Of a DNA stretch of 64,000 nt, positions 17,193-25,760 are shown one piece after another (the first letter of the stretch is position 1; the number at the start of each line of letters is the position of its first letter). Origin of the DNA: Parachlamydia sp. AcF125 (lineage in GTDB: Bacteria > Chlamydiota > Chlamydiia > Chlamydiales > Parachlamydiaceae); contig NZ_JAEMUD010000002.1 in assembly GCF_018342475.1 (NCBI RefSeq), forward strand, positions 434,001 through 498,000, written 5' to 3'. The position numbers and the translations under genes are program-made. Below the pieces are notes generated by a model, which did not search any database, was not told the origin of the DNA, and saw only the letters and a list, made by a program, of their open reading frames with translations.

Positions 17193-20078
17193 ATGCAAGT
17201 AGACAACCTTTCACAAGCAGCTATTCAACCTGTAAAAATTGGAAAGACACCCACCCTACAACTGGGAGAAAAAACTAATAGGGTAACTCTCGTACAAAGG
17301 CGCTTGCTAGGAATAGTAGAAGCTCTTGTACTTACTCAGAATTTAGGAGAAAGATTAAAAATCATCTACATGGAGCCAGAAAAAACAATAAAAGCTTCCG
17401 TACTTGATGAAGACGGGCAAGAGACCCCTATCCTTAGAGAAAACATGCCTAAGGAATTAAGGTTGATTAATAACGCTCTTGCTTTTCAGACATTTTTGCA
17501 AGAGGCTTACTTTAAAACAAGTTCTGTGGGCAATGGAGAAGCGTGTCTTTATGTAGAGCAGCGAGACAACAGAGGAGAAAGGACTAGCGGGCCGACTTTC
17601 TTTGACACAGATTCTATTACTGAAGACTTAGCTAGAGAAACCATGAAGCTAATTAAAGAAAGCCAAAAAGAGCTTGCCCAAAAAAAGATCAAAGAAAAAA
17701 CGATTCTGTTCGTAGGGAGAAGTGGTTCAGGGAAAAGCCTTTTATGCAATTTTCTCAATGGGGTTAACATATCGGGTATTCACGGGGCAAACGGTACTTT
17801 AGCCTTTGATCTTACTACTCCCATCATGCCTGTCAACCATTCCCCTATGAGGTCTTGTACAACGGTTCCGGGTGCTTACTCTCCAATAGATAAAGATTAT
17901 ACCTATGTTGATTTAGCTGGTTTTAGTGACACTAAAGGAGCTGTTCAAGATATCGTGAACGCTTTTACGCGCGTAGAAGTGATCAAGCAAGTCAAAGCCT
18001 TAAAGATTGTAATAGTTGTACCATTTCCAGACCTCTACATGAGAGGCCGTGATTTTCCTAACGCATTAGTTGAACTGATGCAATTTATAGGTTGTTGCAA
18101 AGATGAAGAAGGCCGCAAGAAAATAGTCGACTCTACTACTTTAGTGGTTACCAAGGTAAAAGCACAAAAAGGAAGAGAAGATTTTGAAGAAGAAATCAAG
18201 GAATTATTAGAAGACAAACGGGAGTTTTTAAAAAATGAAGTAAAGTGGACCAATCAAATAAAAATAGTAGACGCTAAAATTCAAAGAAAGCAAGAAGAAC
18301 TAAGGCAATTAAGAGAGATGAGATCCCCTTTCCAAGAAGTAAAGCAATACTTATCAACTTACCTTGAAGGAGGTTTTTTACCAGAAGAGACCAGAGAAAT
18401 CCTACGTTATATTATAGATAAAGAAAAGTTCACCCTTTTTAGTGCACCTCGAAGAGAGGGAACGTCTGGTAGGGAAGAGGAAAAAGAGAAGATTCTCGAA
18501 TTAATCCATCGAAAAAGCAGATATATTTCTACCCCTGAGGCTAATACTCAGGTAAAATTTCCCCTTGCCCATGCAGAAGTCATTAGGAGAGCTATTACTT
18601 ATTATCACAGCTCCCTAAAACGTCACTTTTCTTCTAAATTATTAAACGAGATTCAAGCCTCATTTTTTGCAGTATTTTTTAATTTTTCCTCTGATCAAAT
18701 ATCAATAAAAAAACTTTCAACGAGTCTGCAAAACATTCTTAAAACACCCGCCTCCCTAGCTAATTATGTGCTTAACATCCATGAGAAATTAGAGCTAAGT
18801 CAAAAAATACTAAATAAAGCTCGGCAACATAATTCAGTCCTTGAATTTTTAACAAGTTCATTACCACCCGATGAACAATCGCTCTATCCTTCTGAATTAA
18901 ATTGGTGCGCAGATTTGAGCTACCCTACTCAATTTGATGCATGGGAGAGTTTATTTGAGGTAGCAAAAGTAAAAGCAACTGCACATACAACTTCAGATGG
19001 TCAAGTAACTTTTAAGGGTGGATTTGTGAGAACTAGCCAGATAAAAGAAGAGCTTTCAAAAAGATCTCCCCAAAAAATTAAAGACATCGAAATTTATGCT
19101 TTATATGCCGTTATCTTAGATGAAGATTTACCAGATCTAAAAGGCATTAATCTCACGATCATAGCCCCCTTCTGGCAAATAACTCAGGAAAGAAAAATAA
19201 ATTTAACAGGGGGAAATGAAGAAGATCATAACCCAGATAACGCCCCACATGGCCAAGGAGATGGAGGCCACGGTACTAACGGCTTACCAGGCCTTCCAGG
19301 TAAGAGTGGAGGGAACTTCTTTGGCGTAGACGATGTATTTGTAGGACTAGAAAAACTCACCATCATCTCAAATGGCGGGAGAGGGGGTAAAAGGCAAAAC
19401 GGGGGACATGGGGCTCACGGAAAGAATGGGATGGATGCTATTGTTAAGGCGACATTTGAAGGCTGGGATCATTACGGACCCGAATGTAAAACTGGTAAGT
19501 ACACTACCGATCAACTATGTGAAAGTTACGGCATAGCTGGGACGCCAGGCGGCAACGCAGGAGCTGGCGGCCAAGGAGGATTAGGCGGATTGGCTGGTGC
19601 TGCTGAAATTATCTCCCTATCTAACCGCATGTTAAAATATTATGCAGAAACTAACAATGGCTCAAATGGGCAAGGCGGTATGGCTGGAACAGCAGGCCAA
19701 GGAGGCTATAATGGCAGAAAAGCTTCAGGAACTTGGCATAGAGGGGGCACTCCAAATAACGGATGGAGTCAAATTCCTGGGGGACAGCCTCAGCTGAGGG
19801 GCGCCCCAGTTCCACCTGTGGTTGGCAAAGTGCCTACAGAATTGAATAGTGAAGGATTGCAACAACCTGAAGTTGTTAATTTTGACGTAAATTTTAAATT
19901 ATTAGCCTATATAAGCTACCTTGAAGAGCAGCTAGAGGAAGCCCCTGCCCTCCTTTCTCCTGCAATGCATTCCTTCTACAACAAATTTAAAAGCAACCTT
20001 ACTTTACAAGGCAAAGGTACTACCCTAGCTCCCAGCGAAGAAGGGGTTGTCGAATGCTTGAGTGGCGAAAAAATTTAA
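17193..20078 (+). CDS. GTPase / collagen-like protein, short paralog (copy 3)
   Basis: 961 residues from ATG 17193, chosen because AAGGA lies 7 bases upstream and MQVDNLSQ aligns with the other copies; an in-frame TTG at 17094 is the -35 box. The P-loop is GRSGSGKS near residue 175 and the switch II motif DLAGFSDTKG near 245. The region after the GTPase is more diverged than in copies 1 and 2. The glycine-rich segment (GQGDGGHGTNGLPGLPGKSG and following) is well kept. The protein ends within about 30 residues of the point where copy 2 ends, with SEEGVVECLSGEKI, so it also lacks the coiled-coil and protease half. It is on the opposite strand from copies 1 and 2. Two paralogs stopping here suggests the collagen segment marks a module boundary. 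Confidence 0.75.
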   Translation: MQVDNLSQAAIQPVKIGKTPTLQLGEKTNRVTLVQRRLLGIVEALVLTQNLGERLKIIYMEPEKTIKASVLDEDGQETPILRENMPKELRLINNALAFQTFLQEAYFKTSSVGNGEACLYVEQRDNRGERTSGPTFFDTDSITEDLARETMKLIKESQKELAQKKIKEKTILFVGRSGSGKSLLCNFLNGVNISGIHGANGTLAFDLTTPIMPVNHSPMRSCTTVPGAYSPIDKDYTYVDLAGFSDTKGAVQDIVNAFTRVEVIKQVKALKIVIVVPFPDLYMRGRDFPNALVELMQFIGCCKDEEGRKKIVDSTTLVVTKVKAQKGREDFEEEIKELLEDKREFLKNEVKWTNQIKIVDAKIQRKQEELRQLREMRSPFQEVKQYLSTYLEGGFLPEETREILRYIIDKEKFTLFSAPRREGTSGREEEKEKILELIHRKSRYISTPEANTQVKFPLAHAEVIRRAITYYHSSLKRHFSSKLLNEIQASFFAVFFNFSSDQISIKKLSTSLQNILKTPASLANYVLNIHEKLELSQKILNKARQHNSVLEFLTSSLPPDEQSLYPSELNWCADLSYPTQFDAWESLFEVAKVKATAHTTSDGQVTFKGGFVRTSQIKEELSKRSPQKIKDIEIYALYAVILDEDLPDLKGINLTIIAPFWQITQERKINLTGGNEEDHNPDNAPHGQGDGGHGTNGLPGLPGKSGGNFFGVDDVFVGLEKLTIISNGGRGGKRQNGGHGAHGKNGMDAIVKATFEGWDHYGPECKTGKYTTDQLCESYGIAGTPGGNAGAGGQGGLGGLAGAAEIISLSNRMLKYYAETNNGSNGQGGMAGTAGQGGYNGRKASGTWHRGGTPNNGWSQIPGGQPQLRGAPVPPVVGKVPTELNSEGLQQPEVVNFDVNFKLLAYISYLEEQLEEAPALLSPAMHSFYNKFKSNLTLQGKGTTLAPSEEGVVECLSGEKI

Positions 20079-20103
20079 TGTAAGGATAATTAAACAAAGG
20101 TGG

Positions 20104-20133
20104 GAGGGTAGGAGAATTTTGCTCCTTCCTCTC
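20104..20133 (+). terminator. Possible weak terminator after GTPase copy 3
   Basis: An imperfect stem (AGGAG with CTCCT plus three outer pairs) around AATTTTG, 25 bases past the stop. There is no clear T run, so this is tentative. Confidence 0.3.
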
Positions 20134-20151
20134 TTACAAGCCATAAAAGCC

Positions 20152-20235
20152 CCCCCGTTCATCCTATCTCCCCCATCTAAATCGCAGAGGCGTGAATCGC
20201 CTCAAGATTGAGATTGCTATAGGACAGGACGGGGG
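20152..20235. repeat. 84-base imperfect palindrome with four paired blocks
   Basis: Nested pairing: CCCCCGTTC (20152-20160) with the GGACGGGGG block (20227-20235); TCCTAT (20162-20167) with ATAGGA (20219-20224); ATCT with AGAT; AATC with GATT; and GAGGCG (20187-20192) with CGCCTC (20198-20203) around loop TGAAT. Internal loops are short and uneven. It is more elaborate than an ordinary terminator and has no T run. It may be a structured RNA, a small palindromic repeat element or an extended transcription stop between copy 3 and the convergent NACHT gene. No second copy was noticed in the window. Confidence 0.5.
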
Positions 20236-20632
20236 AGAGCTTAATGAAAATGCCAATTTAACGTAAGCAGGATTCAAGCTATATTTTGAATTAGAGTTAT
20301 TGAAAAAAGGGGGCTTAAAACCTGTAAAATATGCCTTCTGTGCATTTCCTTACAAAATGTACATTTTCAAACACTTGAAAAATCCTCCGAATAGTTGTTA
20401 CAAACAGTTGGCTGGTTCTCGTTTTTGAAAGCTAAGTAAAAATGATAAATTTAGTCCAAATACAAGCCAAAATACGGCTTACCTAAACACTTTTAGCTTT
20501 TTTGCAAATAAATATAGTCCTTTTAAGACTCTTTCTTACCTGAAAAACGTGAATAAAAAGCTCTGTACTTTTTTAGTGCTCTACAAGTAACGACAGCAAT
20601 TCTTTTTGATAACAAATTCGATCTATAGGTCC
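20236..20632. other. Intergenic between convergent genes, nothing recognised
   Basis: AT-rich region following the palindrome, up to the end of the ankyrin-NACHT-HEAT gene. No ORF or clear terminator was found for the reverse-strand gene. Confidence 0.4.
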
Positions 20633-23600
20633 TTAAGAGCTTCCGGCTGTGCCGAGGCTATCTAGTAGCTCCCGCCATACGGCAAGCTCCGTGGGTAGTT
20701 TTTTTCTTATTTCCTCGCAGTTCAGCATTAATTTATCCTTAGAGATATGGGTTGTTCTTTTATCAGAAATTTGAAGGTGCTGATTTTTAGCTGAAAAGCT
20801 ATCCTCACTAAAGAAACAAACCTTAGCAATGACTTCGAGGTCCATTTTTAATAAAGCATTTTTATGGATTAATGCTAGAACATGATAAGCCGCATATCTC
20901 CTGGTAGAATTGCCTTCCTGAAGCATTTGGGCGAGAGCATCTAGCGTTTCCGTTGGAAGCTGACCGCCTTGCTGTGCCACTGCTGCTAGAACCTGGACAG
21001 CACACCTTTTGGCAGTAAAATCGCCCTCCTGGAGCATTTGGATGAGAGCATCTAGCGTTTCCTTTGGAAGCTGACCGCCTTGCTGTGCCACTGCTGCTAG
21101 AGCCTGGCCAGCATACCATTTGGCAGAATCATCGCCCTTCTGGAGCATTTGAAGGAGAGCCGGTAACGCTTCCTTAGGCAGCTGGACGCCTTGCTGTGCT
21201 CCTGCTGCTAGAACATGGGCAGCAGAGCTTTTGGCAGCAGGATCGCCCTCCTGGAGTATTTGGATGAGAGCCGGTAGCGTGTCCTTTGGAAGCTGATCGC
21301 CTTGCTGTGCCGCTGCTGCTAGAGCCTCGGCAGCATACCTTTTGGCAAAATCATCGCCCTCCTGGAGCATTTGAATGAGAGCCGGTAGCGTTTCCTTTGG
21401 AAGCTGATCGCCTTGCTGTGCCCCTTTCGCTAGAGCTTCGGCAGCGCACCTTTTGGCAGTAAGATTGCCTTCCTGGAGCATTTGGGTGAGAACCGCGAGC
21501 GCTTGCTGAGCAAGCTGACCGCCTTGCTGTACCACTGCTGCCAGAGCTTGGCCAGCATGCCTTTGGGTCGTAAAATCGCCCTCCTGGAGCATTTGAATGA
21601 GAGCCGATAGCGCTTCCTTAGGCAGCTGTGCGCCTTGCTGTGCCCCTGCTGTTAGAGCCTCGGCAGCATATATTTTGACAAAAAGGTCACCCTCCTGGAG
21701 CATTTGAATGAGAGCCGGTAGCACTTCCTTAGGCAGCTGTGCGCCTTGCTGTGCCCCTTCTACTAGAGCCTGGGCAGCACATCTTTTGGCAGCAGAATCG
21801 CCCTCTTGGAGCATGTGGATGAGAGCCGCTAGCGCTTCCTTAGGAAGCTGCCTGCCTTGCTGTGCCCCTGCTGCTAGAGCCTTGGCAGCAGAACTTTTGG
21901 CAGCAGAATCGCCCTCTTGGAGCATGTGGATGAGAGCCGCTAGCGCTTCCTTAGCAAGTTGGTCACCTTGCTGGGCCACCGCTGTTAGAACATTGGCAGC
22001 ATGCCTTTTGGCAAAATCATCGCCCTCCTGGAGCATTTGGGTGAGAGCCGCTAGCGTTTCCTTAGCAAGCTGGCCGCCTTGCTGGGCCACTGCTGTTAGA
22101 GCCTGTGCAGCAGAACGTTTAGTAATAGAATCGACATCAGGATCCTTAAGAGTCTCAACAATCACTCTCACTATTTCTGGAGCTAACCTTTGCCCTGCTT
22201 CTAGGATTTGTAGCAAGTTCCTTAGTGTATTTTCCCTTGTCTGTGAGGCAGAAAATAATTCTCTGATAGCGCGAATTACTTTGAAATGATTAAGAATATT
22301 TTTATTCCTGAGCAACCGAGGGAAATCTAAACCTAGCAAGGAGAGATGTTTAATATAGTCTTTTACAAGCTCAATAAAGCCCTCATACTGCTTCACTATA
22401 GCAGGATTTTGGCATTCTTCAAAGCATTCTGCAATCAAGCTGAGTTCGCTCCTGACAGCTAAATCGTGAGGCGCAGAAAAAAGGTCATCAAAAAAGGACT
22501 TTAGCGCATCCGCATCCGCATAGCGCCGATTATTTGAGGCAGCCAGGGAAAGACACCCTGCGATCATGCGAAAAACTAAGCCATAGCGGGGTTCAAATTT
22601 ATAGTCTCGCACAAAATTTTGGCATGCTTCTCTTTTTCCTTGGAGATACCGATTGGCAACTTTTGAAGCGGTTAGGAATTCTTGAAAAGTTAAGTGAATA
22701 AAATAACCTTTTTCTTCAGCTTCAGGGATGCGCACAAGTCCACAATCTGTAACATCATCCGATGTGATTGTGCCACCTCTAAAATTATCGATTTCTTCTT
22801 TTTTCAAATAAAGAGTATCATGTTTCATGGCAAAATAAGCCATTTTTTCAAAAACGGTAGCAATATTGAAGACTTCTGGATTATTTTGGCGAAGATCTTT
22901 TTCTGGAAGAATGCTCTTCTTGGTTTGTTTGGAAAGGCCTTGGTCAATTCTTCTCAGCATAAACCATTTATACATCCAATTAACTATCCGTTCATAAATA
23001 GAGGTCATGGTAATGGGTTGATCAGAATTAAAAAATTCAGGGTCTTCATTAAAGAGGCAACACAGCAGGGTTAAGTTAATGGGAATATGAGCAAGGCTTG
23101 AAACGTTAGGAGAGCTCTCTAATAGACGGTAAAGGTTTGCTTTTTTCTCTTCTGCTTGAACTTGTGCGAAAAATTTATCGATATAACAATCGACCCCTTT
23201 TTTATCAAAGCCTAGAAGCTCTAGCTCACAAGAGCGGTCAAAAGAACAGCTACCAGGTCTGGAGGTGATTAGAATATGGGGAAATAACTTTTTTAGCTTT
23301 TGAAAAGCTTTAGCAAGACTTGTATTGCCTTGCTCTTCTGCTGAAAGTTCATCATAACCATCCAACACAAGCAAGGTTTTTTCTCGGAAAGCGACATTGT
23401 TTATACAAGCCTCGATGACTTGACGATCGATTTTTCCTTCATATTCTTTAGCAATCAGATCAGCGGGAGTATAGCCCTGATTAGCGGGATACTTTTCTGG
23501 GGTAAAATTTCTTAAAGGAATCCAAAAAAGGCATGAAAAGAGGCCTTGCCACAAATCCTTTTTTGCCCAGTGATAAGCTATGTAATGGCATAAAGTGCTC

Positions 23601-25660
23601 TTGCCAATTCCAGCAGCCCCTTGGATATAAACCCTTTTAGCCTCTTTTTTTTCAAGGCTTGCATGTTTGAAAAGCTGTTCGATTTCGATATTTTTCTTAG
23701 GTTCGAAGATGGTTTCATGCGTGGGGATGCGAGCATCTTGTAAATACTCAGAAGGTTTATCCAATGCTTGGTCACGTGTTTTTCTTTCTTGATTCTCAAT
23801 AATGCCTAGCCGCACATAAATTTCTTCTAAAGGCACTTTAAATTCCCACTCTTGGCTTGCTTTAATTTTAAAAATAGAGAGGGTTTCTTGGGAAAGGTAA
23901 AGGCCTTGAAGAGAGCCAATAAGAGTTTGTAAATTTATTTTTGCCTGAACTAAAGTCTGTATAATGGCCTCGTTTCCGCTCTTAAAAGCAAGTGCTAATG
24001 CCGTTTTTTTCTCCTGATTTAAGATCTCTAAGTCGGCTCCTTTTTTCACTAAGGCTTCACTAATTTTGCAATAATGCTCTCTTGCTTCAAGAGAAGCTAT
24101 CCCTCCCGCAATGACAACTAGATGTAAGGGGGTATTTCCATCTTTATCTTGCTGATTAAGCTTAATTTGATGCGTAGGTTGGTTTAATAAGCATTGAACG
24201 CTCTTTTCATTTCCGTCGAGTGCCGCTAAATGTAAAGGTGAGCGCTCGTCGCTATTTTTAGCTTCCGCCCGAGTAGGATCGTATCCCACCAAAATGCGTA
24301 CAATATCGACACAATCTGTCGGAGAGCGGCAAGCATGGTGCAGAGCATTATTTTGAGAGCTATCGAGTATTTTTAAATCGACTTTTAACTCAATCAGAAG
24401 GGAAAGTAGTGCGCTACAACCAGCGTAACAAATTCGATGAACCAAAAAGTCAGGGCTGTTTTTGAATTTTTGATTAGGATCCATCCTTTTTTCTGCAAGT
24501 AACCAATAAATGAGCTCAATATAGGCAGCGCGCTTTTCTGCATGCTCCTCTTTAGGCGATAAGGCTACGCTGTCAGCTCTTGGAAAAGCTGCCTCGGCAG
24601 CGATTTCCAGAAACGAACATTCTTGTTCTTCCTGTTGGGGCAGCCCATTGGCAGCTAGCTTTTTTGCGACATTGGGTAAACCATGCTTAAGAGCATTTAT
24701 AAAGCATGTTTTAAGTGAGGGATTATCTAGCTGGAAAAAAGAAGGGTCTTTTTTGCTTAATAAAATGCAAGCGCATTTATCCTGCATCTTAAAATCTAGG
24801 TTTTCTTGCTCAAGCAGAGTTTCTAAAGGGGTAAGATGGAGTACATCTGGCAATTCAGTGTGCGCCCCGTAGTTAATAAGCTTGCACAAAATGGAAAAAT
24901 ATCCCTTATCAGCTGCTAAATGCAGAGCGGTGTACCCCTTCTCCCCTTGTGCGGCATTTAAAATTTGTGGGATATCTTTATGTTTAAGCAAAAGGTCGAC
25001 AATTTCCTCTTGTCCATATTCAACAGCGGCATGCAGCACAGTCTTAGCGTATTGGCCATCCCCGGCTTTTTTGATATCTGCACCCTCTTTAAGTAGAAAC
25101 TGCACAATAGGGATAGACCCCATCCTAATAGCTACATGCAAAGGCGTTTCTTTGATCACTCCTCCTGCTAAGGCGTTGAGGTGTGATTTTATATTTTGCC
25201 TTTCAGCAAAGAGATAGATAAAAACACTAAGATTTTCCTGAGCTGCAAAATAATGAAGTAAGTTTTCTCCCTCTTTTAAGCTATTCTCTACTTTGTCCAG
25301 GTATTCGTTGAGGGCCTGTCGATCAAATTTATATTCTTGTATGTCAAGGTTGCAATATAATTCATACGCTGTGGCCAGATAAAAGCCCCCATGCAGGGAG
25401 GCTTCTTCATTTTCTTCTCTTAAAAGTTTATGCCCTTGTGCAATTAAATCTTTTATGCAACAGGAGCACTTCAATTGCAGCAAATCTCTTAACCGCTTGC
25501 TAAGCTCTGCGCCTGATAGCCTAGGGGTGGGCGTCCCATGCTGGTGCACAATAGCGAAAGAGTGCACATTCATCCGAGCATTTTGACTTAACTGAGGCTT
25601 GACAAACACAGCCTGGGGATGGGCAAGCCCAGGCTGTGTTGCCAAATCGGGATAAAGCAC
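20633..25660 (-). CDS. Ankyrin-NACHT-HEAT repeat protein (NLR-like)
   Basis: 1675 residues from GTG 25660. The order is: a short linker shared with the other NACHT genes (LYPDL, RLSGAELSKRLRDLLQLKCSCCIKDL split over residues 1-80); ankyrin repeats about 165-280 and 410-570 (KETPLHVAIRMGSIPIVQFLL, SPLHLAALDGNEKSVQCLL); NACHT ATPase with Walker A GAAGIGKST near 680, Walker B LLVLDGYDEL near 761 and sensor ILITSRPGS; a helical NACHT-associated region ending in YFIHLTFQEFLTASKVANRYL; about 12 HEAT-like units of 37 residues; and a C-terminal cap. It lacks the hydrophobic N-terminal module of its relatives. The 27 codons before GTG are open in frame and resemble family linker (QSSL and CEHSLK as in the 47087-51874 protein), so translation probably begins further upstream or in the preceding gene by frameshift. 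Confidence 0.85.
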   Translation of the reverse strand: MLYPDLATQPGLAHPQAVFVKPQLSQNARMNVHSFAIVHQHGTPTPRLSGAELSKRLRDLLQLKCSCCIKDLIAQGHKLLREENEEASLHGGFYLATAYELYCNLDIQEYKFDRQALNEYLDKVENSLKEGENLLHYFAAQENLSVFIYLFAERQNIKSHLNALAGGVIKETPLHVAIRMGSIPIVQFLLKEGADIKKAGDGQYAKTVLHAAVEYGQEEIVDLLLKHKDIPQILNAAQGEKGYTALHLAADKGYFSILCKLINYGAHTELPDVLHLTPLETLLEQENLDFKMQDKCACILLSKKDPSFFQLDNPSLKTCFINALKHGLPNVAKKLAANGLPQQEEQECSFLEIAAEAAFPRADSVALSPKEEHAEKRAAYIELIYWLLAEKRMDPNQKFKNSPDFLVHRICYAGCSALLSLLIELKVDLKILDSSQNNALHHACRSPTDCVDIVRILVGYDPTRAEAKNSDERSPLHLAALDGNEKSVQCLLNQPTHQIKLNQQDKDGNTPLHLVVIAGGIASLEAREHYCKISEALVKKGADLEILNQEKKTALALAFKSGNEAIIQTLVQAKINLQTLIGSLQGLYLSQETLSIFKIKASQEWEFKVPLEEIYVRLGIIENQERKTRDQALDKPSEYLQDARIPTHETIFEPKKNIEIEQLFKHASLEKKEAKRVYIQGAAGIGKSTLCHYIAYHWAKKDLWQGLFSCLFWIPLRNFTPEKYPANQGYTPADLIAKEYEGKIDRQVIEACINNVAFREKTLLVLDGYDELSAEEQGNTSLAKAFQKLKKLFPHILITSRPGSCSFDRSCELELLGFDKKGVDCYIDKFFAQVQAEEKKANLYRLLESSPNVSSLAHIPINLTLLCCLFNEDPEFFNSDQPITMTSIYERIVNWMYKWFMLRRIDQGLSKQTKKSILPEKDLRQNNPEVFNIATVFEKMAYFAMKHDTLYLKKEEIDNFRGGTITSDDVTDCGLVRIPEAEEKGYFIHLTFQEFLTASKVANRYLQGKREACQNFVRDYKFEPRYGLVFRMIAGCLSLAASNNRRYADADALKSFFDDLFSAPHDLAVRSELSLIAECFEECQNPAIVKQYEGFIELVKDYIKHLSLLGLDFPRLLRNKNILNHFKVIRAIRELFSASQTRENTLRNLLQILEAGQRLAPEIVRVIVETLKDPDVDSITKRSAAQALTAVAQQGGQLAKETLAALTQMLQEGDDFAKRHAANVLTAVAQQGDQLAKEALAALIHMLQEGDSAAKSSAAKALAAGAQQGRQLPKEALAALIHMLQEGDSAAKRCAAQALVEGAQQGAQLPKEVLPALIQMLQEGDLFVKIYAAEALTAGAQQGAQLPKEALSALIQMLQEGDFTTQRHAGQALAAVVQQGGQLAQQALAVLTQMLQEGNLTAKRCAAEALAKGAQQGDQLPKETLPALIQMLQEGDDFAKRYAAEALAAAAQQGDQLPKDTLPALIQILQEGDPAAKSSAAHVLAAGAQQGVQLPKEALPALLQMLQKGDDSAKWYAGQALAAVAQQGGQLPKETLDALIQMLQEGDFTAKRCAVQVLAAVAQQGGQLPTETLDALAQMLQEGNSTRRYAAYHVLALIHKNALLKMDLEVIAKVCFFSEDSFSAKNQHLQISDKRTTHISKDKLMLNCEEIRKKLPTELAVWRELLDSLGTAGSS
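20861..22193 (-). repeat. HEAT-like 111-bp coding repeat array, about 12 units
   Basis: Units of 37 codons following G-x-QLPKETLxALIQMLQEGD then AKRxAAxALAAxAQQ; edges are approximate. The units are very similar in DNA as well as protein, so copy number could change by recombination. Confidence 0.8.
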
Positions 25661-25734
25661 CTTAAATGGCCCTTTAAGGCTGTGTTCGCAACGAGCAAAC
25701 TCAAGAGAGCTCTGACCTAATAGGTCACTTAGTC

Positions 25735-25760
25735 CTAGCTTTTTTTTTCGGCGGCATTTT
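25735..25760 (-). promoter_or_regulatory. A9 slippery tract at the junction of two genes
   Basis: Reverse strand: nine consecutive A at 25748-25740, then GC and the TAG stop at 25737-25735. The A-AAA-AAG heptamer is a classic -1 slip site. In the -1 frame there is no stop through the 27 codons to GTG 25660. A hairpin TGACCT-ATT-AGGTCA starts about 11 bases after the tract and could stimulate shifting. A tenth A in the DNA or RNA would give the same fusion. Confidence 0.55.

Noticed and set aside
20861-22193. Regular repeats resembling a CRISPR array
   Set aside because: The unit is 111 bp without separate spacers, stays in frame and encodes HEAT-like helices; no cas genes are present.
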